From Halocynthiibacter styelae (GTDB taxonomy: Bacteria; Pseudomonadota; Alphaproteobacteria; Rhodobacterales; Rhodobacteraceae), in contig NZ_JADCKQ010000009.1 of NCBI RefSeq assembly GCF_016123485.1, positions 62,001 to 126,000 on the forward strand: 64,000 nt of DNA, written 5' to 3'. The notes beneath the pieces are model-generated. The model worked only from the letters and a program-made list of their open reading frames with translations. It had not been told where the DNA came from and did no database searches. How positions within the stretch are numbered: the stretch's first letter is position 1; each line of letters begins with the position of its first letter. The translations under genes were made by a program, and so were the position numbers. This document shows positions 52,272 to 60,437 of this stretch, piece by piece.

Positions 52272-52853
52272 TCAGAGGTATTCCGGTGCGGAGCCTGTTT
52301 CTGATGCCTGCGCAAGCAGATCACCGACATATTGCGCCACAGATCGGAAGGCGACGACGCGGAAGGCACCGTCTTCTTCGACCCAGAAGGCACCTGCGAC
52401 CTGGGCAAGGCGTGTGCGGCGCACATCACCGACACCAAAAGATTCTGTTGCCAGATCAACCGGTGCCAGCTTCGCAAGAACTTCGCGCGGGGCAGCGCCC
52501 TCGCCTGACACCTCAAACATCACACGCGCATCAGACACGTTCACCGCCATGGCGAACTGATCTTTCAGCGCTGTGGACAGCGCATCAACGATCCCTGGTG
52601 CCTCGGCATGATCCACGACCAGCAGCAGCTCATCCGGGCTCATCCATGCAACCTTGCCGGATTTGCCTGTGGTGATTTTACGCTGTTCCGGCATGGCGGC
52701 ACCGGTTGCGTCTTTCACCGCTTTGACCAGTGCCTTATCCGCCAGATCACCACGCAGGGTGATCATCCCGGTCAGGCCTGCTTCGCGTACCGTGGCAAAG
52801 CCAGTTGAGGCGAAGCCTTCCAGTGCAGATGTTGCTTTAATCGCTTCAGACAT
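52272..52853 (-). CDS. soxG: Sarcosine oxidase, gamma subunit
   Basis: A 193-residue protein of the SoxG family, with the small folate-binding-like beta-fold. Typical block WMSPDELLLVVDH near 82-94, then VNVSDARVMFEVSGEGAREVLAKL in character, and the end FRVVAFRSVAQYVGDLLAQA. Gamma works with alpha, beta and delta in heterotetrameric sarcosine oxidase (sarcosine to glycine, formaldehyde or methylene-THF and hydrogen peroxide). The start lies 8 bases inside the end of soxA with GGGAG 7 bases upstream. Last gene of the operon before a strong terminator. Confidence 0.9.
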   Translation of the reverse strand: MSEAIKATSALEGFASTGFATVREAGLTGMITLRGDLADKALVKAVKDATGAAMPEQRKITTGKSGKVAWMSPDELLLVVDHAEAPGIVDALSTALKDQFAMAVNVSDARVMFEVSGEGAAPREVLAKLAPVDLATESFGVGDVRRTRLAQVAGAFWVEEDGAFRVVAFRSVAQYVGDLLAQASETGSAPEYL

Positions 52854-55800
52854 TCTGCTTCTCCCCTTCTTTGTCATAGAACACCGCATCAACGATACGT
52901 GTTTCCACCATGGTTTCACCGTCAACCAGACCGAATTTCACAGTCTCACCCATACGGGCCGGGCCGTTGTGGATCAGACCCATGGCAATGCCACGATCCA
53001 GCGTCGGTGAATAGTAAGTCGAAGTCACACGACCTTCCATATTGCGCTGGCCATTAGCATTCACACCCTCAGCAATCGCATAAGCGCCATCCGGCAGAAC
53101 GGACCCATCAAGGGTTTCCAGACCCACCAGCTGCCAGCGGTCCGGGTTGTCCATGAAGGACCGTTGCTGCGCACGTTTGCCCAGATAGTCTTCTTTTTTC
53201 TTGGACAAGGCCCAGTGCAGACCCAGATCCTGCGGGATGATCGTGCCGTCGGTTTCATCACCAATCATGATGAAGCCTTTTTCAGCACGCATCACGTGCA
53301 GGCCCTCAGTCCCGTAGGGCATGATGCCGAATTCTTCGCCCGCTTCCAGAAGCGCATCCCAGAAGGCACGGCCCTGGCTGGCTGGAACAGCGATTTCATA
53401 GGACAGCTCACCCGAGAAAGAGATCCGGTAGGCGCGGCAGTCAAAGCCACCGATCTGACCATCTTTCCATTCCATGAACGGCAGGGTTTCTTTGGACACA
53501 TCCATGCCACCCAGCTTTTCCAAAACCTTACGGGCGTTCGGACCAACAACGGCAACCTGCGCCAATTGTTCCGTCACATTCGCCACGTGAACTTTCCAGT
53601 CCCACCATTCGGTCTGCAGCCATTCTTCCATCCAAGCGTGGATACGATCCGCACCGCCCGATGTCGTATGGCAAAGCCAAGTGTCTTCATCAATGCGCGC
53701 CACAACACCATCGTCAGACAGGAAGCCATTTTCAGAACACATCAGACCATAACGACATTTGCCGATCTTCAGCGTCGACATCATGTTTGTATACATCATG
53801 TCGAGGAATTTACCGGCGTCCGGCCCTTTGACGATCAGCTTACCAAGGGTTGACGCATCCAGCAGACCCACATTTGTACGGGTGTTGAGGATTTCGCGTT
53901 TCACCGCTTCCTGGTGGGTTTCAGCCCCACGCGGATAGGTATACGGGCGACGCCAGTGACCCACAGGTTCCATATAGGCGCCCTGTTCCTCATGCCAGGC
54001 ATGCATCGGTGTGCGACGCAGAGGCTGGAAGACCTCGCCACGGGCTTCGCCACCAATCGCACCCATAGAAATCGGGTGATAAGGCGGACGGAAGGTGGTT
54101 GTGCCTACCTGTGGGATTTCCTTGCCAAGGCTGTCAGCCAGGATCGCCAGACCGTTGATGTTGGACAGTTTGCCCTGATCCGTCGCCATACCCAATGTGG
54201 TGTAACGTTTGGTGTGCTCAACGCTTTCATAGCCTTCGCGGGCTGCAAGCTGTACGTCAGACACTTTCACGTCGTTCTGGAAATCAAGCCAGGACTTCAT
54301 GCGCTGCGCATGGGTCGCCTTGCGTGGCATGATCCAGACGGGTGCCATGATTTCTTCTGGTGTTGCTTCGGCTTTTGGAGCCGCGTTACTTGTCGCGGTG
54401 AAGCCAGCGGCAATCGCCGCGGCTTTACCGGCGTCATGGGCGTTTTCCAGAACCTCAGGTGTGTCAAGCGCACCAGAGGAAATACCGGACGTGATCACGA
54501 AACCTTCGCCATTGTCGCCAAGCGGCGGGCGCGCAGGGTCTGGTGCGAACCAGGACTGATCTGCATTCCAGTTCAGCTTGCCGCCACAATGGGACCAGAG
54601 GTGCACCACAGGCGACCAGCCGCCGGACATGGCAACCGCATCACATTTGATTTCCTCACGTGCGCCGCCTTCCCCTTCCATCAGGGAAATCTCGACACCA
54701 GTCACGCGCTTGCCGCCTTTGACCTTGGCAATCGCTTTGCCGGTCTCAACACGGATCCCCATGTCGCGGGCTTTCATTGGCAGGGCGCCATTCGCATCTG
54801 CACGGGCGTCCACAACCACAGGCACGTCAAGACCTGCGTCTTTCAGCGCAATCGCCGTGCGATAGCCATCATCATTGTTGGTAACAAGCACAGTTTTCTG
54901 GCCCGGGGTCACGCCCCAGTTCACCAGATAGTCGCGCATAGACGCCGCCAGCATCACGCCAGGGATGTCGTTGCCTGCGAAAGACAGCGGACGTTCAATC
55001 GCGCCGGTTGCGGTCACGATCTGTTTCGCACGGATGCGCCACAGGCGGTGACGCGGGCCATCCATGGTTGGGGCGTGATCGGTCACACGCTCATAGCCCA
55101 GGGCATAGCCGTGATCATAAACGCCCGCGCCCATCATGCGGGTCCGGATGGTGACATTGTCCATGGCTTTCAGCGCGGCCAGAGTTTCTGCAACCCAGGT
55201 CTCGGCATCTGTGCCGTCGATCTGCGCACCGTCAACAACCGCACGACCACCGAAATCAGCGGTTTGTTCAACCAGCAGAACTTTCGCACCGGAATCAGCC
55301 GCAGCCTTCGCAGATTGCAGACCCGCGATACCGCCGCCGACAACCAGAACATCCACATAGGCGTAGAAATGTTCATATTTATCCGCGTCGATTTCCTTCG
55401 GCGCAGCCCCCAGACCGGCGGACTGGCGCACGATCGGTTCAAACACATGTTTCCAGGCAAAACGCGGGAACATGAAGGTTTTATAGTAGAAACCAGCCGG
55501 CAGGAAACGCGCGGCATAGTTGTTGGCAACACCCACGTCGAATTCAAGGCTTGGCCAGTGGTTCTGGGAACGCGCGGTCAGACCGTCAAACAGTTCCGTT
55601 GTGGTGACACGCTGGTTTGGCTCAAATTTTGAACCTTCACCCATGTTCACCAATGCGTTGGGCTCTTCCGGGCCGGCGGCCACGATGCCACGCGGGCGGT
55701 GATATTTGAAGGAACGGCCCACCAGCATCTGGTCATTCGCCAGAAGCGCGGAGGCCAGGGTATCGCCCTGATAGCCGTTCATTTGCTTGCCGTTGAAGCT

Positions 55801-55860
55801 GAAGGTGATCGTTTTGGAACGGTCAATCAGACGGCCTTGTTGTTGCAGACGGGTGCTCAT
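52846..55860 (-). CDS. soxA: Sarcosine oxidase, alpha subunit
   Basis: A 1004-residue protein. N-terminal part: 2Fe-2S ferredoxin-like domain without cluster cysteines (TITFSFNGKQMNGYQGDTLASALLAN), then a pyridine-nucleotide/FAD-like domain (VLVVGGGIAGLQSAKAAADSGAKVLLVE), then the C-terminal aminomethyltransferase (GcvT-like) tetrahydrofolate-binding domain from about 610 (REAVKREILNTRTNVGLLDAST in character). It takes formaldehyde onto tetrahydrofolate and binds NAD. The start ATG 55860 overlaps the soxD stop by ATGA. Length matches the family (about 970-1000). Confidence 0.96.
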   Translation of the reverse strand: MSTRLQQQGRLIDRSKTITFSFNGKQMNGYQGDTLASALLANDQMLVGRSFKYHRPRGIVAAGPEEPNALVNMGEGSKFEPNQRVTTTELFDGLTARSQNHWPSLEFDVGVANNYAARFLPAGFYYKTFMFPRFAWKHVFEPIVRQSAGLGAAPKEIDADKYEHFYAYVDVLVVGGGIAGLQSAKAAADSGAKVLLVEQTADFGGRAVVDGAQIDGTDAETWVAETLAALKAMDNVTIRTRMMGAGVYDHGYALGYERVTDHAPTMDGPRHRLWRIRAKQIVTATGAIERPLSFAGNDIPGVMLAASMRDYLVNWGVTPGQKTVLVTNNDDGYRTAIALKDAGLDVPVVVDARADANGALPMKARDMGIRVETGKAIAKVKGGKRVTGVEISLMEGEGGAREEIKCDAVAMSGGWSPVVHLWSHCGGKLNWNADQSWFAPDPARPPLGDNGEGFVITSGISSGALDTPEVLENAHDAGKAAAIAAGFTATSNAAPKAEATPEEIMAPVWIMPRKATHAQRMKSWLDFQNDVKVSDVQLAAREGYESVEHTKRYTTLGMATDQGKLSNINGLAILADSLGKEIPQVGTTTFRPPYHPISMGAIGGEARGEVFQPLRRTPMHAWHEEQGAYMEPVGHWRRPYTYPRGAETHQEAVKREILNTRTNVGLLDASTLGKLIVKGPDAGKFLDMMYTNMMSTLKIGKCRYGLMCSENGFLSDDGVVARIDEDTWLCHTTSGGADRIHAWMEEWLQTEWWDWKVHVANVTEQLAQVAVVGPNARKVLEKLGGMDVSKETLPFMEWKDGQIGGFDCRAYRISFSGELSYEIAVPASQGRAFWDALLEAGEEFGIMPYGTEGLHVMRAEKGFIMIGDETDGTIIPQDLGLHWALSKKKEDYLGKRAQQRSFMDNPDRWQLVGLETLDGSVLPDGAYAIAEGVNANGQRNMEGRVTSTYYSPTLDRGIAMGLIHNGPARMGETVKFGLVDGETMVETRIVDAVFYDKEGEKQNV

Positions 55861-56180
55861 GCGGGCATCTCCCACTCTGGTCGTTTGGCTTTGATCGCGG
55901 CAATCACATCTGCCGGAGGTTCATAGGTCTGGGCGCTGTAGGTTGCGAAAACTTCCAGCGTCATGGTGCAGCGCGCCGCGTGGAACCACTTGCCGCAGCC
56001 ATTTGCATGACGCCAGCGTTCGAAATTCACACCCTTCGGGTTTTCCCGGGTGAAGAGATATGTTTCGAATTCCGCGTCCGATGAGCCAGGCCCAAAGCGT
56101 TTCAGGTGGGCTTCGCCACCGCCATGGAATTCAGTTTCTTCGCCACGTACGCCGCAGCAGGGGCATTCAAGTGTAAGCAT
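55857..56180 (-). CDS. soxD: Sarcosine oxidase, delta subunit
   Basis: A 107-residue subunit with a zinc-binding CPCCG (residues 6-10) and a second pair in HANGCGKWFHAARC. Block GEAHLKRFGPGSSDAEFETYLFTRENPKGVNFERWRHANGCGKWF outlines the SoxD family. The zinc site supports the alpha subunit contact. The start ATG 56180 shares its A with the TGA of the upstream inserted gene (TGATG). The four-base overlap with soxA follows. Confidence 0.93.
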   Translation of the reverse strand: MLTLECPCCGVRGEETEFHGGGEAHLKRFGPGSSDAEFETYLFTRENPKGVNFERWRHANGCGKWFHAARCTMTLEVFATYSAQTYEPPADVIAAIKAKRPEWEMPA

Positions 56181-56872
56181 CAGTCTTTCCACTCCGGAGA
56201 AATGCTGGGAAAATAGTTACCAAACTCAGCTCTCGCTAGTTCAGAAAACCTTTCCGCAACCGATTTTATTGTTTCAGAATCTTCTTCAAGATGTGCAATG
56301 AGAGAGTCGAGAACCGAGTCCATCGCAGCAATTTTCATGTGTGCCAGCTTGGCATCATCGCCTTCCAGAGAAAAACCAGCAACCGATGAGTCGACCAGTT
56401 CTACCTTCTCAATTCGACTATGAAGAAACTCATCATGCTGCGATCTAAGTTCGTTGAACTTTTCCATCGCAGCATGATTGCCTCGAGCACGCTCCTGGAT
56501 CTCCCAAATTTCGTTCAGCAGGCTGACACCTTCTCGCCCAGTCAAAAAAATGAGTTCTGTAGTTTGAACGTCTTCGATCATTGGAGAAGCCCCAACCATC
56601 TGCCGAACTCTCAAGGCTCTATAGTCGGTAGACAGCCCTGCAATTTTGGCCCGTTGAAGCTCTCCATCGATATGCCGTTTCAGAGAGAGTGTGAAATTTG
56701 CTGTTTTTAACAGCTTATTAAACCCTGTGTAGGCCGCCAGAGCCTGTACCCTCTTCAGCTCTTCAGTTCTTTTATTTTTCTCAATTTTCTGCGCTACTCC
56801 AAACATTACAACCGTAGTAGCGAGGGAAATCCCACCGCCAACTAATGTTGGAAACAAAGCAGACCAGTCCAT
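56180..56872 (-). CDS. Membrane-anchored protein inserted between soxB and soxD
   Basis: A 230-residue protein unrelated to sarcosine oxidase. One N-terminal membrane helix (LFPTLVGGGISLATTVVMFGVA) is followed by a basic patch (QKIEKNKRTEELKR) and a long helical cytoplasmic part with coiled-coil character; ERARGNHAAMEKFNELRSQHDEFLHSRIEKVE is typical. The DNA is visibly more AT-rich than the flanking sox genes. Both ends join by TGATG: its ATG overlaps the soxB TGA (56872-56874) and its TGA overlaps the soxD ATG. I do not recognise the family; the layout resembles small accessory or defence-type membrane proteins. No known SoxBDAG operon form needs such a gene. Confidence 0.75.
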   Translation of the reverse strand: MDWSALFPTLVGGGISLATTVVMFGVAQKIEKNKRTEELKRVQALAAYTGFNKLLKTANFTLSLKRHIDGELQRAKIAGLSTDYRALRVRQMVGASPMIEDVQTTELIFLTGREGVSLLNEIWEIQERARGNHAAMEKFNELRSQHDEFLHSRIEKVELVDSSVAGFSLEGDDAKLAHMKIAAMDSVLDSLIAHLEEDSETIKSVAERFSELARAEFGNYFPSISPEWKD

Positions 56873-58119
56873 CAGTGCGCCACCCCGGCTGCCACGCTTT
56901 CATCGATAAAGCGGCCCTGAGTGAAACGGTCGAGGCCGAACTCTGCAGCCAACGGACCAGGTTCGCCTTTGGCCACCAGTTCCGCCATCGCCCAGCCGGA
57001 CCCCGGGATCGACTTAAAGCCGCCAGTGCCCCAGCCGCCATTGATAAACATATTACCCACAGGGGTTTTTGAGATGATCGGGGAACGATCCCCAGTCACA
57101 TCCACGATCCCGCCCCACTGGCGCAGCATCTTCAGACGGCTGACCATCGGGAAGGTTTCGATCAGGGCACGCACGGTTTCCTCGATATGGTGGAAGGACC
57201 CACGTTGCGTGTAGTTGTTGAACGCGTCTGTGCCGCCGCCGATGACCATCTCGCCTTTGTCAGACTGGGACATATAGCCGTGCACTGTGTTCGCCATCAC
57301 AACCACATCCATGCAGGGTTTGATCGGTTCAGACACCAGCGCCTGAAGGGCCACAGATTCCATTGGCAGCTGGAAGCCCGCCATATTCGCCATGTGACCG
57401 GAATTCCCTGCCACAACAGAGGCCAGCTTGTTACAGCCGATGTGACCTTTGGTGGTCTCAACACCCGTCACTTTGCCACCTTCGCGGGTTACGCCGGTGA
57501 CTTCGCATTGCTGGATGATGTCCATGCCCATATCGGAACAGGCACGGGCATAGCCCCAGGCCACTGCATCGTGACGGGCCGTGCCGCCGCGTTCCTGCCA
57601 GAGCGCACCCAACACAGGGTAACGCGGGCCGTCGATACGGATGATCGGGCAAAGTTCTTTCACACGCTCAGGACCGATAAATTCAGTCGCAACACCCTGA
57701 TAGGCGTTGGCTTGCGCCGTGCGTTTGTAACCGCGGATCTCCGCTTCGGTCTGAGCCAGCATCATCACACCACGCGGTGAGAACATGACGTTGTAGTTCA
57801 GATCCTGAGACATGGTCTCATACAGGCTGCGGGCCTTTTCATAGATCGCCGCAGAAGGATCCTGCAGATAATTCGACCGGATGATCGTCGTATTCCGCCC
57901 GGTGTTCCCACCGCCCAGCCAGCCTTTCTCAACGATCGCCACATTGGTGATGCCGAAATTCTTGCCAAGGTAAAACGCCGTTGCAAGGCCATGACCGCCC
58001 GCACCAACGATCACCACATCATATTTTTTCTTCGGCTCAGGGCTGGCCCAGGCCTTTTCCCAGCCCTGGTGATAGCGTGCAGCTTCACGGGCAATGGCAA
58101 ACAGGGAATAACGCTTCAT
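56872..58119 (-). CDS. soxB: Sarcosine oxidase, beta subunit
   Basis: A 415-residue FAD amine oxidase of the D-amino-acid-oxidase type: YDVVIVGAGGHGLATAFYLGKNFGITNVAIVEKG near 33-66, and C-terminal GGWGTGGFKSIPGSGWAMAELV. It holds FAD and covalent FMN and oxidises sarcosine. GGGNTGRNTTIIRSNY (about 69-84) is the family block next to the flavin. Start ATG 58119 has GAGG 8 bases upstream; the frame open further upstream runs across the promoter region. First gene of the operon; a palindromic operator lies about 125 bases upstream. Confidence 0.96.
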   Translation of the reverse strand: MKRYSLFAIAREAARYHQGWEKAWASPEPKKKYDVVIVGAGGHGLATAFYLGKNFGITNVAIVEKGWLGGGNTGRNTTIIRSNYLQDPSAAIYEKARSLYETMSQDLNYNVMFSPRGVMMLAQTEAEIRGYKRTAQANAYQGVATEFIGPERVKELCPIIRIDGPRYPVLGALWQERGGTARHDAVAWGYARACSDMGMDIIQQCEVTGVTREGGKVTGVETTKGHIGCNKLASVVAGNSGHMANMAGFQLPMESVALQALVSEPIKPCMDVVVMANTVHGYMSQSDKGEMVIGGGTDAFNNYTQRGSFHHIEETVRALIETFPMVSRLKMLRQWGGIVDVTGDRSPIISKTPVGNMFINGGWGTGGFKSIPGSGWAMAELVAKGEPGPLAAEFGLDRFTQGRFIDESVAAGVAH

Positions 58120-58241
58120 CAGCAGATCCTCATGCGTTGAATCGGTAAATGCGGACACACCAGTGGTCTGGGGTCCCTTGGCTTTCTGATGCAATTTTGC
58201 GCGAAATCCCCCGCAACTGCCAGCGGCAGATTCACCACATA

Positions 58242-58272
58242 TTGCGACATAACCCCGACATAACTGTCGCAA
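58242..58272. promoter_or_regulatory. Palindromic operator candidate between soxB and ccmI
   Basis: TTGCGACA (58242-58249) and TGTCGCAA (58265-58272) are perfect inverted arms 15 bases apart; inside, CGACA-TAAC-TGTCG (58256-58269) forms a second palindrome, because GCGACATAAC is repeated as CCGACATAAC 14 bases on. A third copy, TGCGACAAAAC, occurs near 58299. The element lies 120-155 bases upstream of soxB and probably serves control of sarcosine oxidase. Confidence 0.55.
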
Positions 58273-58386
58273 ATCATAGCAAACAGCTGTCTCACCCATC
58301 CTGACTGCGACAAAACACCTGCCCCCTTTTGATTACGGGCAAGGCAGGTTACATGGGGGCAAGGCATCTTTTGCAAAGGAAACCTG

Positions 58387-59616
58387 ATGTTCTGGCTGGC
58401 CGCTGCCCTTCTGATTACCATAAGCACACTTTTTATCGCCCTGCCCCTGTTGCGTGGCGCGGCGGAAAGTGATGCGCAGGCCCATAGTGACGTGGATTTT
58501 TACCGCGCGCAGCTGGCGGCGCTGGACAAAGACGTGGCCCGCGCCGTGATCACGGCCGAGGAAGCCGCAAGCGCACGGGTTGAGATTTCCCGCCGCCTGT
58601 TGGAAGCCGACAAGCGCCACGCCCAGGCTGAAGACGCCATTGCCCGCCCTGCCCGGCCCCTGGTTGCAGGGCTTGTTGTCCTGACAATCGCCGGCGCGGG
58701 TTTTGGTATGTATCTTAAGTATGGTGCGCCTGGTGTGCAGGATCAGCCCCTGGTCGCCCGTTATCAGGCCGCGGAAGATCTGCGTCAGAACCGGCCGTCC
58801 CAGGCAGAAGCCGTTTCCGTTGCCCCGGAAAACCCCTATCAACAGCTGCCCGAAGATGTCACCCTGATTGAACAGCTGCGCCAGGCGCTGCAAAGCCGCC
58901 CCGATGATTTGCGCGGGTATCAGTTGCTGGTGGCGAATGAAGCCCGCCTTGGCAATTTTGAACCTGCATCACAGGCTCAGGCCCAGGTGATCCGTATTCT
59001 GGGGGATCAGGCCACTGCCCAGCACTATGCCGATCAGGCCGATCTGATGATCCTGGCTGCGAACAGCTATGTCTCGCCCGAGGCGGAAGACGTGCTGCGT
59101 CAGGCGCTGGAACGGGATCCCCGCAATGGGACGGCGCGTTTCTACATCGGGCTGATGCTGGCCCAGATCGGGCGGGCGGATGTGGGCTTTGAAACCTGGC
59201 GACGCCTGCTTGAGGAAAGTCAGCCGGACGATCTATGGGTGCCGGCGATCCGCAGCCAGATCATGCAGGCCGCACAGGCCGCCGGTGTGCGCTATGAGTT
59301 GCCGCCGGAAGGGGCTGCACCTTTGCGTGGCCCGGATCAGGCGGCGATTGATGCAGCATCCGAGATGACACCAGAAGACCGTCGCGCGATGATTGAGGGC
59401 ATGGTTGCCAGCCTTGGCCAACGTCTGGCAGAGGAAGGTGGCAGCGCGCAGGAATGGGCGCAGCTGATTGTTGGCCGCGCTGTTCTGGGGGATACCGACG
59501 GCGCGCGCGCGGTGCTGGCAGAGGCGCGCGAGGTTTTTGCGGATAACGCGGAGGCCCTTACCATGTTTGACCAGGCAGAGGCCCAACTTGAAAACGCCCC
59601 GGAGGCAAACCAATGA
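58387..59616 (+). CDS. ccmI: Cytochrome c maturation protein CcmI
   Basis: A 409-residue membrane protein: two N-terminal helices (FWLAAALLITISTLFIALPLL and VAGLVVLTIAGAGFGMYLKYG) with a short basic/leucine-rich cytoplasmic loop between, then a periplasmic TPR-like region (RQALERDPRNGTARFYIGLMLAQIG). CcmI holds apocytochrome c and presents it for haem ligation. TPR at about 220-290. Start ATG 58387 has AAGGAA 7 bases upstream. Downstream ruvX overlaps by ATGA. No other ccm genes lie nearby; in Rhodobacterales ccmI is often separate from ccmABCDG. Confidence 0.92.
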   Translation: MFWLAAALLITISTLFIALPLLRGAAESDAQAHSDVDFYRAQLAALDKDVARAVITAEEAASARVEISRRLLEADKRHAQAEDAIARPARPLVAGLVVLTIAGAGFGMYLKYGAPGVQDQPLVARYQAAEDLRQNRPSQAEAVSVAPENPYQQLPEDVTLIEQLRQALQSRPDDLRGYQLLVANEARLGNFEPASQAQAQVIRILGDQATAQHYADQADLMILAANSYVSPEAEDVLRQALERDPRNGTARFYIGLMLAQIGRADVGFETWRRLLEESQPDDLWVPAIRSQIMQAAQAAGVRYELPPEGAAPLRGPDQAAIDAASEMTPEDRRAMIEGMVASLGQRLAEEGGSAQEWAQLIVGRAVLGDTDGARAVLAEAREVFADNAEALTMFDQAEAQLENAPEANQ

Positions 59617-60077
59617 TCTGTGAAGAACTGTCTGATTTCTTTGCCGCCCTGCCCCGGGACCGCGCCATTATGGGCCTGGATCTGGGCACCAAAACCATTG
59701 GGCTTGCGGTGTCTGACCGGCTGTTGACGATCTCCAGCCCGCTGGAAACCATCAAGCGTAAGAAATTCGGCATTGATGCGGCAAAGCTTCTGGAAATTGC
59801 AGGCGCGAAAGAGATCGGCGGTTTTATCCTGGGCCTGCCTCTGAATATGGATGGCACGGAAGGCCCGCGCTGTCAGGCGACCCGCGCGTTTGCCCGCAAT
59901 CTGATGGGCCTGACCGACCTGCCGATTGGCTTTCAGGATGAACGCCTGTCCACGGTAGAGGCCGAACGTGTGCTGATTGCGGCGGATACATCACGCAAAC
60001 GTCGTTCCGAGGTCATTGATTACGTCGCCGCCGGGGTTATCTTACAGCAAGCGCTGGATCGTAAGCGCCATCTGTAA
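59613..60077 (+). CDS. ruvX: YqgF/RuvX family putative Holliday junction resolvase
   Basis: A 154-residue RNase H-fold protein: GLDLGTKTIGLAVSD near 27-41 (first catalytic Asp), GFILGLPLNMDGTEGPRCQATRAFARNL, and DERLSTVEAERVL with Glu/Asp later. Members work in rRNA maturation (16S 5' end processing) and possibly in recombination. It overlaps ccmI by four bases. Length is normal. Confidence 0.95.
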   Translation: MICEELSDFFAALPRDRAIMGLDLGTKTIGLAVSDRLLTISSPLETIKRKKFGIDAAKLLEIAGAKEIGGFILGLPLNMDGTEGPRCQATRAFARNLMGLTDLPIGFQDERLSTVEAERVLIAADTSRKRRSEVIDYVAAGVILQQALDRKRHL

Positions 60078-60086
60078 GGAACGGCC

Positions 60087-60332
60087 ATGAGCAACAAGCA
60101 CGGATCAGAGGTCTGGAACCGGGACGAAATTGAATCACCCTGTGTGAATATCTGCGTCATCCAGCCGAAAACACGGCTGTGCACCGGCTGTGGGCGCTCA
60201 ATAGATGAGATCCGGGACTGGTCCGCCATGGAAACAGATGAACGCCGCGATATTATGGCGGCATTGCCCGAACGTATGAAGCAGATGAAACCGGCCCGCC
60301 GTGGCGGGCGCGCGGCACGCCTGAAGCGCTAG
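60087..60332 (+). CDS. DUF1289 domain protein
   Basis: An 81-residue protein with the DUF1289 pattern ESPCVNICVIQPKTRLCTGC then GRSIDEIRDW: four cysteines (CxxxC, CxGC) that probably hold zinc or a cluster. The last third is basic (KQMKPARRGGRAARLKR). It follows ruvX by 9 bases; the order ruvX-DUF1289 behind ccmI is common in Rhodobacterales. The function is unknown. Confidence 0.85.
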   Translation: MSNKHGSEVWNRDEIESPCVNICVIQPKTRLCTGCGRSIDEIRDWSAMETDERRDIMAALPERMKQMKPARRGGRAARLKR

Positions 60333-60437
60333 TTTCGGATCTGTAACAGACCATTTTCACTATACTTTAACTTTTCGGAAACTCCTGTTAATCGGGAAGA
60401 ACGAGTTATGTAGTTGATTGATTGAACGAGGACCGAT

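Noticed and set aside
53914-55632. 572-residue frame antisense to soxA
   Set aside because: Mirror frame of soxA; composition is Arg/His-rich without domains.
58242-58272. NnrR/FNR-type box upstream of soxB
   Set aside because: The TTGCG...CGCAA halves are 15 or more bases apart in the full palindrome, not the N4-N6 spacing of Crp/Fnr sites.
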